This document shows, piece by piece, positions 1 to 8,849 of a stretch of DNA of 64,000 nt. The stretch comes from Candidatus Andeanibacterium colombiense (GTDB lineage: Bacteria; Pseudomonadota; Alphaproteobacteria; Sphingomonadales; Sphingomonadaceae), in the NCBI GenBank assembly GCA_029202985.1, contig CP119316.1, positions 62,001-126,000 of the forward strand. The letters are read 5' to 3'. The notes under the pieces were generated by a model. The model was not told the origin of the DNA. It searched no databases and saw only the letters and a program-made list of their open reading frames with translations. A program made the position numbers and the translations under genes. Position 1 is the first letter of the stretch, and every line of letters begins with the position of its first letter.

Positions 1-482
1 GTGATCGCGCCGCTGCCGCTGGCCAGCGCCAGAAAGCACGGAGCGGAATAGGCGGCCGCCGTGTTGAGCGAGGCATAGGCTTCGGAAGTGACGGTGTAGG
101 ATGCGCCGAGGCCCACGACCCGGGCAAGGGTGAAGGGCACCGTCTTCTTCACCACCACCTTGACGGCCTTGCTGCCGGCGCTCGGATAATTGTCGACCAC
201 CGTGGCCGTAACCGTCGCGCCGGTGAGGCCGTTGGCGGTGGTGATGTCCACCGCGGTCGGCTGGAGCACCGCGGTGGCGGAACTGGCCTTGTATGCCATC
301 GCCGCGCCCAGCGCGGCCATGTCGGCTGCGCGCTGGTTGATCAGGCGCTGCTCGTAGCCGTGGTTGAGATCGACCCCGAGCCCGAGCCCGCCGAGCGTGA
401 CCGGCAGCGACAGCGCGGCGATCGTGGCCACGCTGGCCCGCGGATCGGCGAGCAGCCGCTTCAGTAAACGAATATTAAGCAT
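1..482 (-). CDS. TadG-like Flp pilus assembly protein, N-terminal part (cut by window edge)
   Basis: The frame opens with ATG at 482 (MLNIRLLKRLLADPRAS...) and stays open to the window edge, so the C-terminus is missing. The first 60 residues match the TadE/TadG-like pilus module (PF13400 type): a short basic leader, one hydrophobic segment (VATIAALSLPVTLGGLGLG), then GVDLNHGYEQRLINQRAADMAALGAA, the pattern of a minor pseudopilin-like anchor in which an Arg-rich helix follows the membrane segment. The rest is Thr/Ala/Val-rich and beta-prone, as in the periplasmic part of TadG proteins. It would act in the cell envelope with the tad pilus machine, whose other genes would be expected beyond the left edge. 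The exact member of the TadE/F/G group cannot be fixed from this part. Confidence 0.72.
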   Translation of the reverse strand, partial: MLNIRLLKRLLADPRASVATIAALSLPVTLGGLGLGVDLNHGYEQRLINQRAADMAALGAAMAYKASSATAVLQPTAVDITTANGLTGATVTATVVDNYPSAGSKAVKVVVKKTVPFTLARVVGLGASYTVTSEAYASLNTAAAYSAPCFLALASGSGAI

Positions 483-598
483 AGGGATCCCATCCATCAG
501 GGACCAATAATGCCGGACTAGCTACGAAAACGTTAAGGGGGCACAGCGGTGCGCGAGCGGCGGCCCGAAGCTCTCCCGCGACGAGCCGAGGGCAGGGG

Positions 599-1123
599 CT
601 ACTCGCCAGCCGGGTCGCCCTTGCTTTCGAGTTTACGCGACAAGGCGCGCGTCGCCCAGATCGAGCGAGTCGCGAAGCGGGTCTCCATCAGGAACGACAG
701 CAGCCCGGCGAACACCAGCCCCATCGCGACGATCCAGCAGCCCGCGACATAGGTCCCCATCGGCGGCTTCACGAAGGCGCTGACGAAGGTAAGTGCGACC
801 ACGAGGCAGATCAGCAGCGCGGCCGCGGTGCACAGGTTGATCGCGACATGGGCGAACTTGCGCCGCTGCCGCAGCACCGGAAGCTGTTCGATCTCGCTGT
901 CGGGGATTTCCTTTTCCTGCCGGTTTTCCAGCAGATAGACCCGCTCGACGATCCAGGTCAGGCGCTGGTTCATCACATTGATGAAGGCGCCGATCGCCGC
1001 GAGCAGGAAGGCCGGGGTCAGCGAAAGCTGAACCATCGCCTGCACGCGCGCGGTACTCGACGTGCGCTCAAGCAGGTCGCCCGCGAAGCTCGATGCGGCG
1101 TGCAGCATTTCCATGGCGGCCAC
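599..1123 (-). CDS. DUF2721 family membrane protein
   Basis: 174 residues, opening with GTG at 1123 (a purine-rich AGG lies about 5 bases before it; ATG at 1114 is the alternative). It matches DUF2721: a conserved N-terminal segment (VQLSLTPAFLLAAIGAFINVMNQRL) followed by a charged loop (ERVYLLENRQEKEIP) and two more hydrophobic segments (LCTAAALLICLVVALTFVSAF and AGCWIVAMGLVFAGLLSFLME). It is therefore a three-helix inner membrane protein. No biochemical function is known for this family. It lies 63 bases downstream of the PAS-GGDEF-EAL gene on the same strand and could be co-transcribed with it. Confidence 0.8.
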   Translation of the reverse strand: MAAMEMLHAASSFAGDLLERTSSTARVQAMVQLSLTPAFLLAAIGAFINVMNQRLTWIVERVYLLENRQEKEIPDSEIEQLPVLRQRRKFAHVAINLCTAAALLICLVVALTFVSAFVKPPMGTYVAGCWIVAMGLVFAGLLSFLMETRFATRSIWATRALSRKLESKGDPAGE

Positions 1124-1186
1124 TTAAGCCTGTCGAACCCGGCGTTCAACCCGCCGGTTCGATCCGCGGTTCAACCTTGCGCGCGC

Positions 1187-4105
1187 TCACACCCGCCCGG
1201 CGGCGACCTTCAAGCGCTGCTCGCGCGCCTGCTGCGGGATATGCGCCAACAGCGGCGGGACCCGATCGCCCGGAACGGCCTTGGAGAACAGGAAGCCCTG
1301 GCCGTAATCGCAGCCGAGTTCGATCAGACGCTTGGCCTGGCGCATGTTCTCGATCCCCTCGGCCACGACCTTGATGTTTAGGTTCTTGCCGAGATTGACC
1401 ACCGCGCGGATGATCGCCTCGTCGCCGGGATCGTCTTCCATGTCGCGCACGAAGCTTTGGTCGATCTTGAGGATGTCGACAGGAAACTGTTTGAGATGGC
1501 GCAGCGAGGCGTAGCCGGTGCCGAAATCGTCGAGCGCGATCTTGACCCCGGCCGAGCTCAGCAGGCCGAGCGCGCGATGGACGAACTCGGCGCCGCGGCC
1601 GAGGAACACGGTCTCGGTCACTTCGAGCTGGAAACAATCGGAAGAGATGCCGGCGCGGCTCAGCGAATCCAGTACCCGCTCGCCGAAATCGTCCCGGCGG
1701 AATTCGGCGGCCGAGGCATTGACCGCGACGTGGCCGAAATCGACCCCGTCGTCGAGCCACGTGCGCATGTCGGCGATCGCCTGTTCGATCATGCGGTCGC
1801 TGATATCGGCGGCGACTTCGTGGTTCTCGAACGCCGCTTCGATGGTCGATGGGAGATGCACGGCGTTCTTGCTGTCGCGCCAGCGCAGCAGCGCCTCGAA
1901 ACCGACGATCTTGCCGTTGGCGAGGTCGAGCAGGGGCTGGTAATAGGGCACGATGCGGTCTTCGTAAACCGCGCGGCGGGCGAGGCTGACCATCGAGGCG
2001 AGCCGCTGAACCTCGTGGCGCAGCTCGGAGCGATACTGGACGGTGGTCGAGCGGCCGGCGTTTTTCGCGGCGTAAAGCGCCATGTCGGCGCTGATCATCA
2101 GATCCTTCGGGTTCGCGCCGTGCAGCGGATAGACCGCCGCGCCCACGCTGATCCGGCAGTCGAGCACGCGGCCATCCTGGATGAACGGTTCGCGCAGCCG
2201 CTCGTGGATCGAATTGCACAGATCGGCCAGCTTCTGTTCGGAAGCGAGGTGCGGCACCACGATCGCGAACTCGTCGCCGCCGAGCCGCGCCACCGTGTCG
2301 CCCGGGTGGACCGCCGCGGTGAGCCGGTCGGCGAAGGCTTGCAGCAGCCGGTCGCCGGCGTCGTGGCCGAGCGCGTCGTTGATCTGCTTGAAATGGTCGA
2401 GATCGATCATCAGCAGTCCGGCCTGGCGGTTCTCCTGGCGCGCCGCCTCGATCGCCCGTTCCAGCTGTTCCTGGAAGCTTGCGCGGTTGGCGAGCTGGGT
2501 CAGCCCGTCATGGCTCGCATTCCAGCGGATCCGTTCCTCGGCGGTCTTCTCCTCGGTCACGTCGCGTGCGGTCAGGATGATCCGGCGGAAGCCTTCGGAA
2601 CGGTCGGCCTTCCAGCCGTTCACGGTGACCCAGCGTTCGGCCCCGTCGCCGGCCCGCTCGATCCTGATGGTGCAGGTAAAGCGCGTCGATCGATAACCGT
2701 CGCGCAATTCGGTCAGCCGTTCGACGAATGCCACGCGGTCTTCGGGATGGACTCGCTCGGCCGCCAGTTCGAGCGATGGCTCGATATCCGGATCGAAGCC
2801 GAAAATCTCCATCAGCCGGTGCGACCATTCGCGGTTGCCGGTGGTGGGGTCGTAATCCCACACGCCCAGGCTCGCCGCTTCGGCCGCGAACCGAAACCGT
2901 TCCTCGCTCCCGCGCAGGGCTTCGTCGGCGCGCATCCGGTCGGTGACGTCGATGTGCGAGCCGATGCTGCGGATCGGAGTGCCGTGCTCGTCGAGTTCGA
3001 AAGTGGTGCGTGCGGAAATCCAGCGGATGTCGCCATTGTCCGGGCGGATGATCCGGAACTCGCTCTGGCAGACATCGCCGTGCGCGAGCGAAAGTCCGAC
3101 CTGTTCCTGCAGCGGTGCGATATCGTCGGGGTGGATGATCTTGAGCCAATCGACGTGCGAGAGCTCGGCCGTACCCTCCGGCAGCCCCTTCTGCTCGGCG
3201 AACCGCGGGGAGCACAGGATGGTCATGTCCATCCGGACTTCGTAATCCGCCAGCCCGGTGGCGTCCTGTACCAGCCGAAGGCGTTCCTCGCTGCGCCGCA
3301 ACGCTTCCTGGTTGCGCTCGCGGGCGGTGACGTCGCGTGAGATGCAGATCTGGGCGCGGGTGCCGTCGGGCATGCGGAACGGCACCGCATTGGCTTCGAC
3401 ATGGAGCCGGCGGCCCGCAAGACCGATCAGATCGTAGGTCCAGGTCACCCGCTCCCCGGCGAGCACGCGCTGGTGGACCTCGTTCCATAGCTCGATGAAC
3501 TCTTCCGACACCAGAGGCGCCGTGCTGCCGATCAATTCTTCAAGGCCTTCGGCCTGAAGCATCTCGATCCCCTGGGGATTGATATAGGTCAGAGACCCAT
3601 CGGCCGCGAAAATCTTCACGCAGTCGGGCATCGCGTCGAGGATCGCGCTCAGCCGCGCCTCGCTCGCCCGCAACCCTTCCTCGGCGCGGGTGCGCGCGGT
3701 GATATCGTGGAAAGTGGTGACGATGTTGCCTGCCGCGGTGATCGTCGGCTTGGCGGAAATCACCTGATCGCCCCGGGTCAGCGGCTGGCGGTCGTCGTCG
3801 CTGCAGGCCATGTTTTGCCACAGCACCTGTTCGAGTTCCGGGGCGGTCATCCCTGTGGGGTAATCGCCGACCGCCATGCCTTTTTCGACCAGTTCGAGCG
3901 TGGTCATTCCCGGATGGATCGCGCCTTCGGGAAAACCGAGCACTTCGGAAAAACGCGGGTTGCACACCGAGATCCGTCGCTCTGCGTCGAATACGCACAG
4001 GCCGGGGGCCATATGGTCGAGCGCATCTTCGAGCACACGCAGCCGCGCGCGCAGGAGTTCGTTCTCCTGCGCGAGATCGGCCGGATAATATGCTTGCGAA
4101 GCCAT
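1187..4105 (-). CDS. PAS(x4)-GGDEF-EAL c-di-GMP turnover protein
   Basis: 972 residues from ATG at 4105; I chose this start over an upstream ATG at 4138 because GGGGGAG lies about 11 bases before it. A short coiled coil (about 8-30) is followed by four PAS-like domains (about 30-135, 145-265, 275-395 and 395-520), then GGDEF (about 530-690) and EAL (about 705-955). No membrane segment is seen, so it is probably a cytosolic sensor. The cyclase motif is intact (ARLGGDEFAIV), but the inhibitory I-site RxxD five residues upstream reads HPGD, so product inhibition is probably lost. The phosphodiesterase half keeps FEALLRW, EVTETV, DDFGTGYASL, KIDQSF and VVAEGIE, so both activities look possible. 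What the PAS domains sense cannot be told. Confidence 0.93.
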   Translation of the reverse strand: MASQAYYPADLAQENELLRARLRVLEDALDHMAPGLCVFDAERRISVCNPRFSEVLGFPEGAIHPGMTTLELVEKGMAVGDYPTGMTAPELEQVLWQNMACSDDDRQPLTRGDQVISAKPTITAAGNIVTTFHDITARTRAEEGLRASEARLSAILDAMPDCVKIFAADGSLTYINPQGIEMLQAEGLEELIGSTAPLVSEEFIELWNEVHQRVLAGERVTWTYDLIGLAGRRLHVEANAVPFRMPDGTRAQICISRDVTARERNQEALRRSEERLRLVQDATGLADYEVRMDMTILCSPRFAEQKGLPEGTAELSHVDWLKIIHPDDIAPLQEQVGLSLAHGDVCQSEFRIIRPDNGDIRWISARTTFELDEHGTPIRSIGSHIDVTDRMRADEALRGSEERFRFAAEAASLGVWDYDPTTGNREWSHRLMEIFGFDPDIEPSLELAAERVHPEDRVAFVERLTELRDGYRSTRFTCTIRIERAGDGAERWVTVNGWKADRSEGFRRIILTARDVTEEKTAEERIRWNASHDGLTQLANRASFQEQLERAIEAARQENRQAGLLMIDLDHFKQINDALGHDAGDRLLQAFADRLTAAVHPGDTVARLGGDEFAIVVPHLASEQKLADLCNSIHERLREPFIQDGRVLDCRISVGAAVYPLHGANPKDLMISADMALYAAKNAGRSTTVQYRSELRHEVQRLASMVSLARRAVYEDRIVPYYQPLLDLANGKIVGFEALLRWRDSKNAVHLPSTIEAAFENHEVAADISDRMIEQAIADMRTWLDDGVDFGHVAVNASAAEFRRDDFGERVLDSLSRAGISSDCFQLEVTETVFLGRGAEFVHRALGLLSSAGVKIALDDFGTGYASLRHLKQFPVDILKIDQSFVRDMEDDPGDEAIIRAVVNLGKNLNIKVVAEGIENMRQAKRLIELGCDYGQGFLFSKAVPGDRVPPLLAHIPQQAREQRLKVAAGRV

Positions 4106-4204
4106 ACTGCGCCGCTCCCCCAGTCGGAAAGGCGGCAATAGCGCGCGAAGCGATAAGCGAAGGTTAATCGGCCGGAAGGAAATCGGCCGGCAATGAATTG
4201 CGGC

Positions 4205-5101
4205 TCAGCCCGCGCGCAATTCTTCGGCCAGCAGCCTGAATTCGTCCGAGCGCGGGGAATTCTTGCGCCACACCAGCACGATCTCGCGCGAGGCATTGTT
4301 CGATTTGAGCGGCCGGGCGACCACGTGGGTATTCTGCAGGATCCCGGCCTCGATCGCCATTTCGGGAACGATCGTCACCCCGAGCCCGTTGTCGACCATC
4401 TGCACCAGCGTGTGCAGCGAAGTGCCGATCATCGTCGCGCTGGCGCGCATTTCCGGGCGGTCGCAGGCCGCGAGGGCGTGGTCCTTGAGGCAATGGCCGT
4501 CCTCGAGCAGCAGCAGCCGCCCCTCGTCGATGGTCGAAGGCAGGATCTCGGCGGGCGGATCGCGCGGATCGTTCTCGGGGAAGGCGACGAACAGCCGGTC
4601 TTCGCCGAGCGTGGCCGTCTCGACCTCACCGGTCGGGAAGGGCAGGGCCAGCAGCACGCAATCGGCGCGCCCGTGGTGGAGCGATTCGATCGCCGCCGCG
4701 CTGGGCTCCTCACGCAGGAACAGTTTCAGCTGCGGCCGCTCCCGGCGCAGGCGCGGTAGGATACGCGGGAGCAGGAACGGAGCGATCGTCGGGATCACGC
4801 TCATCCGCAATTCGCCCGCGAGCGGCTTGCCGGCGGACTGGACCAGGTCGGACAATTCCTCCGCCTCGCGCAGCAGGCGGTGGGCTTTCTCGACCACCGA
4901 ATTGCCCAGTGGGGTGAAGCGCACCACCCGGCGGCTGCGCTCGACCAGGATCACCCCGAGCAGCGATTCGAGCTCGCGGATCCCGGCCGAAAGGGTCGAT
5001 TGCGACACGAAGCAGCTTTCCGCCGCCCGTCCGAAATGCCCGTGCTCATGCAGCGCGACGAGGTATTGCAGCTGCTTGATCGTGGGCAAATAGGTGCTCA
5101 C
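4205..5101 (-). CDS. oxyR: OxyR-type LysR family peroxide-sensing regulator
   Basis: 298 residues. The N-terminal winged helix (about 1-65, TIKQLQYLVALHEHGHFGRAA...SQSTLSAGIRELE) is of LysR type, followed by a two-lobed effector domain. The feature that points to OxyR is LLEDGHCLKDHALAACD: two cysteines nine positions apart in the same sequence setting as the redox pair C199/C208 of E. coli OxyR, which form a disulfide on reaction with H2O2. The start is GTG at 5101, overlapping the TGA of rnd by four bases (GTGA), so translation is probably coupled. No katG, ahpC or catalase gene is next to it, so its targets lie elsewhere. Confidence 0.88.
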   Translation of the reverse strand: MSTYLPTIKQLQYLVALHEHGHFGRAAESCFVSQSTLSAGIRELESLLGVILVERSRRVVRFTPLGNSVVEKAHRLLREAEELSDLVQSAGKPLAGELRMSVIPTIAPFLLPRILPRLRRERPQLKLFLREEPSAAAIESLHHGRADCVLLALPFPTGEVETATLGEDRLFVAFPENDPRDPPAEILPSTIDEGRLLLLEDGHCLKDHALAACDRPEMRASATMIGTSLHTLVQMVDNGLGVTIVPEMAIEAGILQNTHVVARPLKSNNASREIVLVWRKNSPRSDEFRLLAEELRAG

Positions 5102-6339
5102 TCGGCCGGGGCCCCGGTCTCGTCTTCGGTCTCGTCTTCGGCCCCGTCTCCGGTGTCCTCAGCGGTTTCCCGCACGCGTTCGATCCGGGTCATCTTGAGC
5201 TTGCCCTTCTCGACCGCGAAAGCCAGCCGGCCTTCGACCAGCTCCAGCGCATCGCGCCCGAACGCCTCGTAGCGCCAGCCTTCGAGGATCGGCAGTCCGC
5301 GCACGCCGGCGGCCAGCGCTTCCATCTCGTCGCTGCGGGTCAGCAGGCGCGAGGCGACGTCCATCTCGCGGCTGCGGATCTTGAGCAGCAGCTTGAGCAG
5401 ATCGGCGACCAGCGCGCCCTCCTTGCCCAGCGGCGCGCCGCGCGGGGCCTTCTCGGGCATCTCGCTGGCGGGCAGCGGTTCGGAGTTCTTGAGCACTTTC
5501 ATCAGCCTGCGTCCGATCTCGTTGTCGCGCCAGGCGCCCGACAGGCCGCGAACCTTGGCGAGGTCTTCCTGGTTCTTCGGTGGATGGCTCGCAAGGTCCG
5601 CCAGGGTTTCGTCGCGCATGATCCGCCCGCGCGGGATGTTTTTGTCCTGCGCTTCGATCTCGCGCCACGCCGCCAGGTCGCGCAGCCGGCCGAGCACCTG
5701 CGCATTGCGCGAAGGCGCGCGGATCCTGCGCCACACCTGGCTCGGATCGTTGAGGTAGTTCTCCGGATCGGCGAGCTTCTCCATCTCCGCGTCGAGCCAC
5801 GCGCCGCGCCCGGTCTTGATCAGTTTCTTCAGGATCTTCGGGAAGATCTCCGAGAGATAGGTGACGTCGCCGATCGCATATTCGATCTGGCGCTCGGTCA
5901 GCGGGCGGCGGCCCCAATCGGTAAAGCGCGCGCCCTTGTCGACCACCACGCCCATCCACGCCTCGACCAGATTGGCGTAGCCGATCTGCTCGGACTGGCT
6001 GATCGCCATCATCGCGATCTGGGTGTCGAAGATCGGGTGCGGGGTTTTGCCGGTAAGGTTGTAGATGATCTCCACATCCTGCCCGCCGGCGTGGAAGATT
6101 TTGAGCACGTCCTCATTGTTGCACATCAGGTCGAGCAGTGGAGTGAGATCGATCCCCGGCGCCATCGGATCGATCGCGGCGGCTTCGTTCGTATCGGCGA
6201 TCTGCACCAGGCACAGCTCGGGCCAATAGGTGTTCTCGCGCATGAATTCCGTGTCGACGGTGACGAAGTCGGCCTTGGCGAGGCGGGCACACAGGGCCGC
6301 CAGTTCCTCGCTCGTCGTAATCAGGTCATGTATCTTCAT
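5098..6339 (-). CDS. rnd: Ribonuclease D
   Basis: 413 residues, a 3'-5' exoribonuclease of the DEDDy class that trims tRNA and other stable RNA ends. The catalytic acids are visible: DTEF (about 29-32), HAGGQDVE (about 84-91) and the YxxxD of YAIGDVTYL (about 155-163). One or two HRDC-like helical regions follow (WREIEAQDKNIPRGRIMRDETL, about 222-300). The last 20 residues are a run of Glu/Asp/Thr not expected in the core fold. It is transcribed divergently from aspS and its stop overlaps the start of the OxyR gene. Confidence 0.94.
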   Translation of the reverse strand: MKIHDLITTSEELAALCARLAKADFVTVDTEFMRENTYWPELCLVQIADTNEAAAIDPMAPGIDLTPLLDLMCNNEDVLKIFHAGGQDVEIIYNLTGKTPHPIFDTQIAMMAISQSEQIGYANLVEAWMGVVVDKGARFTDWGRRPLTERQIEYAIGDVTYLSEIFPKILKKLIKTGRGAWLDAEMEKLADPENYLNDPSQVWRRIRAPSRNAQVLGRLRDLAAWREIEAQDKNIPRGRIMRDETLADLASHPPKNQEDLAKVRGLSGAWRDNEIGRRLMKVLKNSEPLPASEMPEKAPRGAPLGKEGALVADLLKLLLKIRSREMDVASRLLTRSDEMEALAAGVRGLPILEGWRYEAFGRDALELVEGRLAFAVEKGKLKMTRIERVRETAEDTGDGAEDETEDETGAPAE

Positions 6340-6400
6340 TGCGGCATTTCTGTTTGGGTCCGATCGGAACCCTGGTGGTGGCCCCTCCGGGGCCTTCGGC

Positions 6401-6436
6401 TTGACAAGATGGCGGCCTTCGCCTCAAGGGCCGCCA
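6401..6436 (+). promoter_or_regulatory. Possible -35 box and leader hairpin upstream of aspS
   Basis: TTGACA at 6401-6406 is followed 17 bases later by TCAAGG, a weak -10. A GC-rich inverted repeat (GGCGGCC at 6411-6417 and GGCCGCC at 6430-6436) lies across the same stretch. It is in the 162-base space between the divergent rnd and aspS genes. A promoter for aspS must be somewhere here, but this exact placement is a guess. Confidence 0.3.
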
Positions 6437-6501
6437 CTTGAACGAGCCCCCGAACCGCAGGGTTTCCCTGCCTGATCGGCGGCCGATTGGAAAGTGATTC
6501 G

Positions 6502-8280
6502 ATGCATCCCTACCGTACCCACAACTGTGCAGGACTGGCCGCCGGCAATGTCGGTGAGGACGTGCGCCTCTCGGGCTGGGTGCACCGCAAGCGCGACCAT
6601 GGCGGGGTGCTGTTCGTCGATCTGCGCGATCACTACGGCATCACCCAGATCGTCGCCGATAGCGACAGCCCGGCGCTCGAACTGCTCGACGGGCTGAGGC
6701 TCGAAAGCGTCGTGACGATCGACGGCACCGTCAAGGCCCGCGCGGGGGAAGCAGTGAACCCCAATCTCGCGACCGGCGAGATCGAGGTCTATGCCCGCGG
6801 TGCCGTGGTCCAGAGCCATGCGGGGGAACTGCCGCTGCCGGTGGCGGGCGAGCAGGAATATCCCGAGGATATCCGCCTCAAATACCGCTATATCGACCTG
6901 CGGCGCGAGCGGCTGCACCGCAACATACTGCTGCGCAGCCAGGTGATCGCCTCGCTCCGCAAGCGCATGACCGATCAGGGCTTCACCGAATTCCAGACCC
7001 CGATCCTCGCGGCATCAAGCCCCGAGGGCGCGCGTGACTTCCTCGTCCCCAGCCGGATGCACAACGGCAAGTTCTACGCGCTCCCCCAGGCGCCGCAGAT
7101 GTTCAAGCAGCTGCTGATGGTCGCCGGTTTCGACCGCTATTTCCAGATCGCGCCGTGCTTCCGCGACGAGGACCTCCGCGCCGATCGCAGCCTCGAATTC
7201 TATCAGCTCGATTTCGAGATGAGTTACGTCACCCAGGAAGACGTGTTCAACGCGCTCGAACCGGTGCTGGCCGGCACGTTCGAGGAATTCTCTGGCGGCA
7301 AGACGGTGACCGCGGCGGGGACCTTCCCGCGCATTCCGTATCGCGAGGCGATGCTGAAATATGGCAGCGACAAGCCTGATCTGCGCAACCCGCTGATCAT
7401 CGCCGACGTCACCAGCCACTTCACCTCGTCGGGCTTCGGCCTGTTCGAGAAGATCGTGGGCGGCGGCGGCGTGGTCCGGGTGGTCCCGGCGCCGAACACC
7501 GCCGACAAGAGCCGCAAGTTCTTCGACGACATGAACGACTGGGCGCGCGGCGAAGGTTTCGCCGGGCTCGGCTACGTTACCCGCAAGGGCGGCGAGTTCG
7601 GCGGGCCGATCGCCAAGAACCACGGCACCGAAGGCATGGAGAAGCTCTATGCCGAACTCGGCCTCGGGCCGGATGACGGTTTGTTCTTCGCCGCCGGCAA
7701 GGAAGGCCAGGCCGCCAAGCTGGCCGGCGCCGCGCGCACCCGCGTGGGCGAGCTGCTGGAACTGATCGAGCAGGGCTGCTTCAAGTTCTGCTGGATCGTC
7801 GATTTCCCGATGTTCGAATATGACGAGGAAGCGAAAAAGGTCGATTTCAGCCACAACCCGTTTTCGATGCCGCAGGGCGAGCTGGAAGCACTCAACACGC
7901 AGGACCCGCTCGACATCCTCGCCTGGCAGTACGACATCGTCTGCAATGGCTATGAGCTGTCGTCGGGCGCGATCCGGAACCATCGCCCCGAGATCATGTA
8001 CAAGGCGTTCGAGATCGCCGGCTATTCGCAGGTCGAGGTCGAAACGAACTTCTCGGGCATGATCGAGGCGTTCAAGCTTGGCGCCCCGCCGCACGGCGGC
8101 TCGGCCCCGGGGATCGACCGGATCGTGATGCTGCTGGCCGACGAGCCGAACATCCGCGAAGTGATCGCTTTCCCGCTCAACCAGAAGGGCGAGGATCTGA
8201 TGATGGGCGCGCCGAGCGAGGTGACGTTGAAGCAGCTGCGCGAACTCGGTATCCGGGTAGTGGAACAGCCGAAGGGCTGA
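6502..8280 (+). CDS. aspS: Aspartyl-tRNA synthetase, bacterial type
   Basis: 592 residues from ATG at 6502, preceded by GGAAAG eight bases upstream; a longer frame to 6487 lacks a good site. It has the OB-fold anticodon-binding domain (about 1-105), the class II catalytic core with motif 2 (FRDEDLRADR) and motif 3 (GIDRIVMLLADE), and a bacterial GAD insert (about 290-420). It charges tRNA-Asp. In the anticodon-binding domain the sequence is RKRDHGG; His at this place is seen in non-discriminating AspRS, which also misacylates tRNA-Asn for the GatCAB route, whereas E. coli has Leu. The second specificity position (Gly in non-discriminating enzymes) appears to be Glu here, so the class is not settled. 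Confidence 0.97.
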   Translation: MHPYRTHNCAGLAAGNVGEDVRLSGWVHRKRDHGGVLFVDLRDHYGITQIVADSDSPALELLDGLRLESVVTIDGTVKARAGEAVNPNLATGEIEVYARGAVVQSHAGELPLPVAGEQEYPEDIRLKYRYIDLRRERLHRNILLRSQVIASLRKRMTDQGFTEFQTPILAASSPEGARDFLVPSRMHNGKFYALPQAPQMFKQLLMVAGFDRYFQIAPCFRDEDLRADRSLEFYQLDFEMSYVTQEDVFNALEPVLAGTFEEFSGGKTVTAAGTFPRIPYREAMLKYGSDKPDLRNPLIIADVTSHFTSSGFGLFEKIVGGGGVVRVVPAPNTADKSRKFFDDMNDWARGEGFAGLGYVTRKGGEFGGPIAKNHGTEGMEKLYAELGLGPDDGLFFAAGKEGQAAKLAGAARTRVGELLELIEQGCFKFCWIVDFPMFEYDEEAKKVDFSHNPFSMPQGELEALNTQDPLDILAWQYDIVCNGYELSSGAIRNHRPEIMYKAFEIAGYSQVEVETNFSGMIEAFKLGAPPHGGSAPGIDRIVMLLADEPNIREVIAFPLNQKGEDLMMGAPSEVTLKQLRELGIRVVEQPKG

Positions 8281-8309
8281 CGGACGACCGATTTGGGAGA
8301 GCCGGCGAA

Positions 8310-8849
8310 GTGTCGAAATCGACCGTCTTCTGGTTCGCGCTCGCCGGGTTCCTGTTGCCCGCCACGGCCAGTCAAGCGTTGAACGCGCAGAACGACAGCG
8401 GCGGCGATCCCTATGCGGTTCCAGCCGCACGCATGGTTGTCGCCTTCGCCGAATATACGCGCTGGCCGTCCGATCCGCGCCTGTTCCAATTGTGCATAGT
8501 GGGATCCGCCGCGCATGCGGACGAGTTCCGCAATCTCGCGCTGGCCGATGGCCGCCGGATCAACGCCAGGCGCATTGCCGCCACGGCGGTAGACGCGGCA
8601 TCCTGCCAATTGCTGTATCTCGGCGAGATGCCGGCCGACGCGGTGCGGGGGCTGACCGAAAAGGTTCGCGGCAAGGGCGTGCTGACGATCGCCGAGGCCG
8701 ATCCGCAATGCCGCAGCAATGCAATGTTCTGCCTTCAGTACAGGGCGGGTTTGCTGTCCTTCAAGATGAACCTCGATGCCATTTCCCGATCGGGCCTCAA
8801 GGTCGATCCGCGGGTCCTTCGGCTGTCGGCGAGCAAGGGCGAGATATGA
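8310..8849 (+). CDS. yfiR: YfiR-like periplasmic regulator of a diguanylate cyclase
   Basis: 179 residues with a signal peptide (VFWFALAGFLLPATASQALNA). The mature part matches the YfiR/DUF4154 family: AEYTRWPSDPRLFQLCIVG near the N-terminus, then ASCQLLYLG, then QCRSNAMFCLQYRAGLLSFKMNLDA near the C-terminus. Four cysteines sit where P. aeruginosa YfiR has C71, C110, C145 and C152, the redox-sensitive disulfide pairs. In that system YfiR binds the periplasmic part of YfiN and represses it; oxidation state controls its stability. It is the first gene of a three-gene operon, with its stop overlapping the start of the yfiN gene (ATGA). Confidence 0.87.
   Translation: MSKSTVFWFALAGFLLPATASQALNAQNDSGGDPYAVPAARMVVAFAEYTRWPSDPRLFQLCIVGSAAHADEFRNLALADGRRINARRIAATAVDAASCQLLYLGEMPADAVRGLTEKVRGKGVLTIAEADPQCRSNAMFCLQYRAGLLSFKMNLDAISRSGLKVDPRVLRLSASKGEI

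Noticed and set aside
483..598. Possible CtrA site (TTAAC) upstream of the TadG-like gene
   Set aside because: Only a half-site is present; the second TTAA at seven bases is missing.
1457..3340. Plus-strand frame of 627 codons opposite the GGDEF-EAL gene
   Set aside because: Shadow of a gene with clear PAS, GGDEF and EAL motifs.
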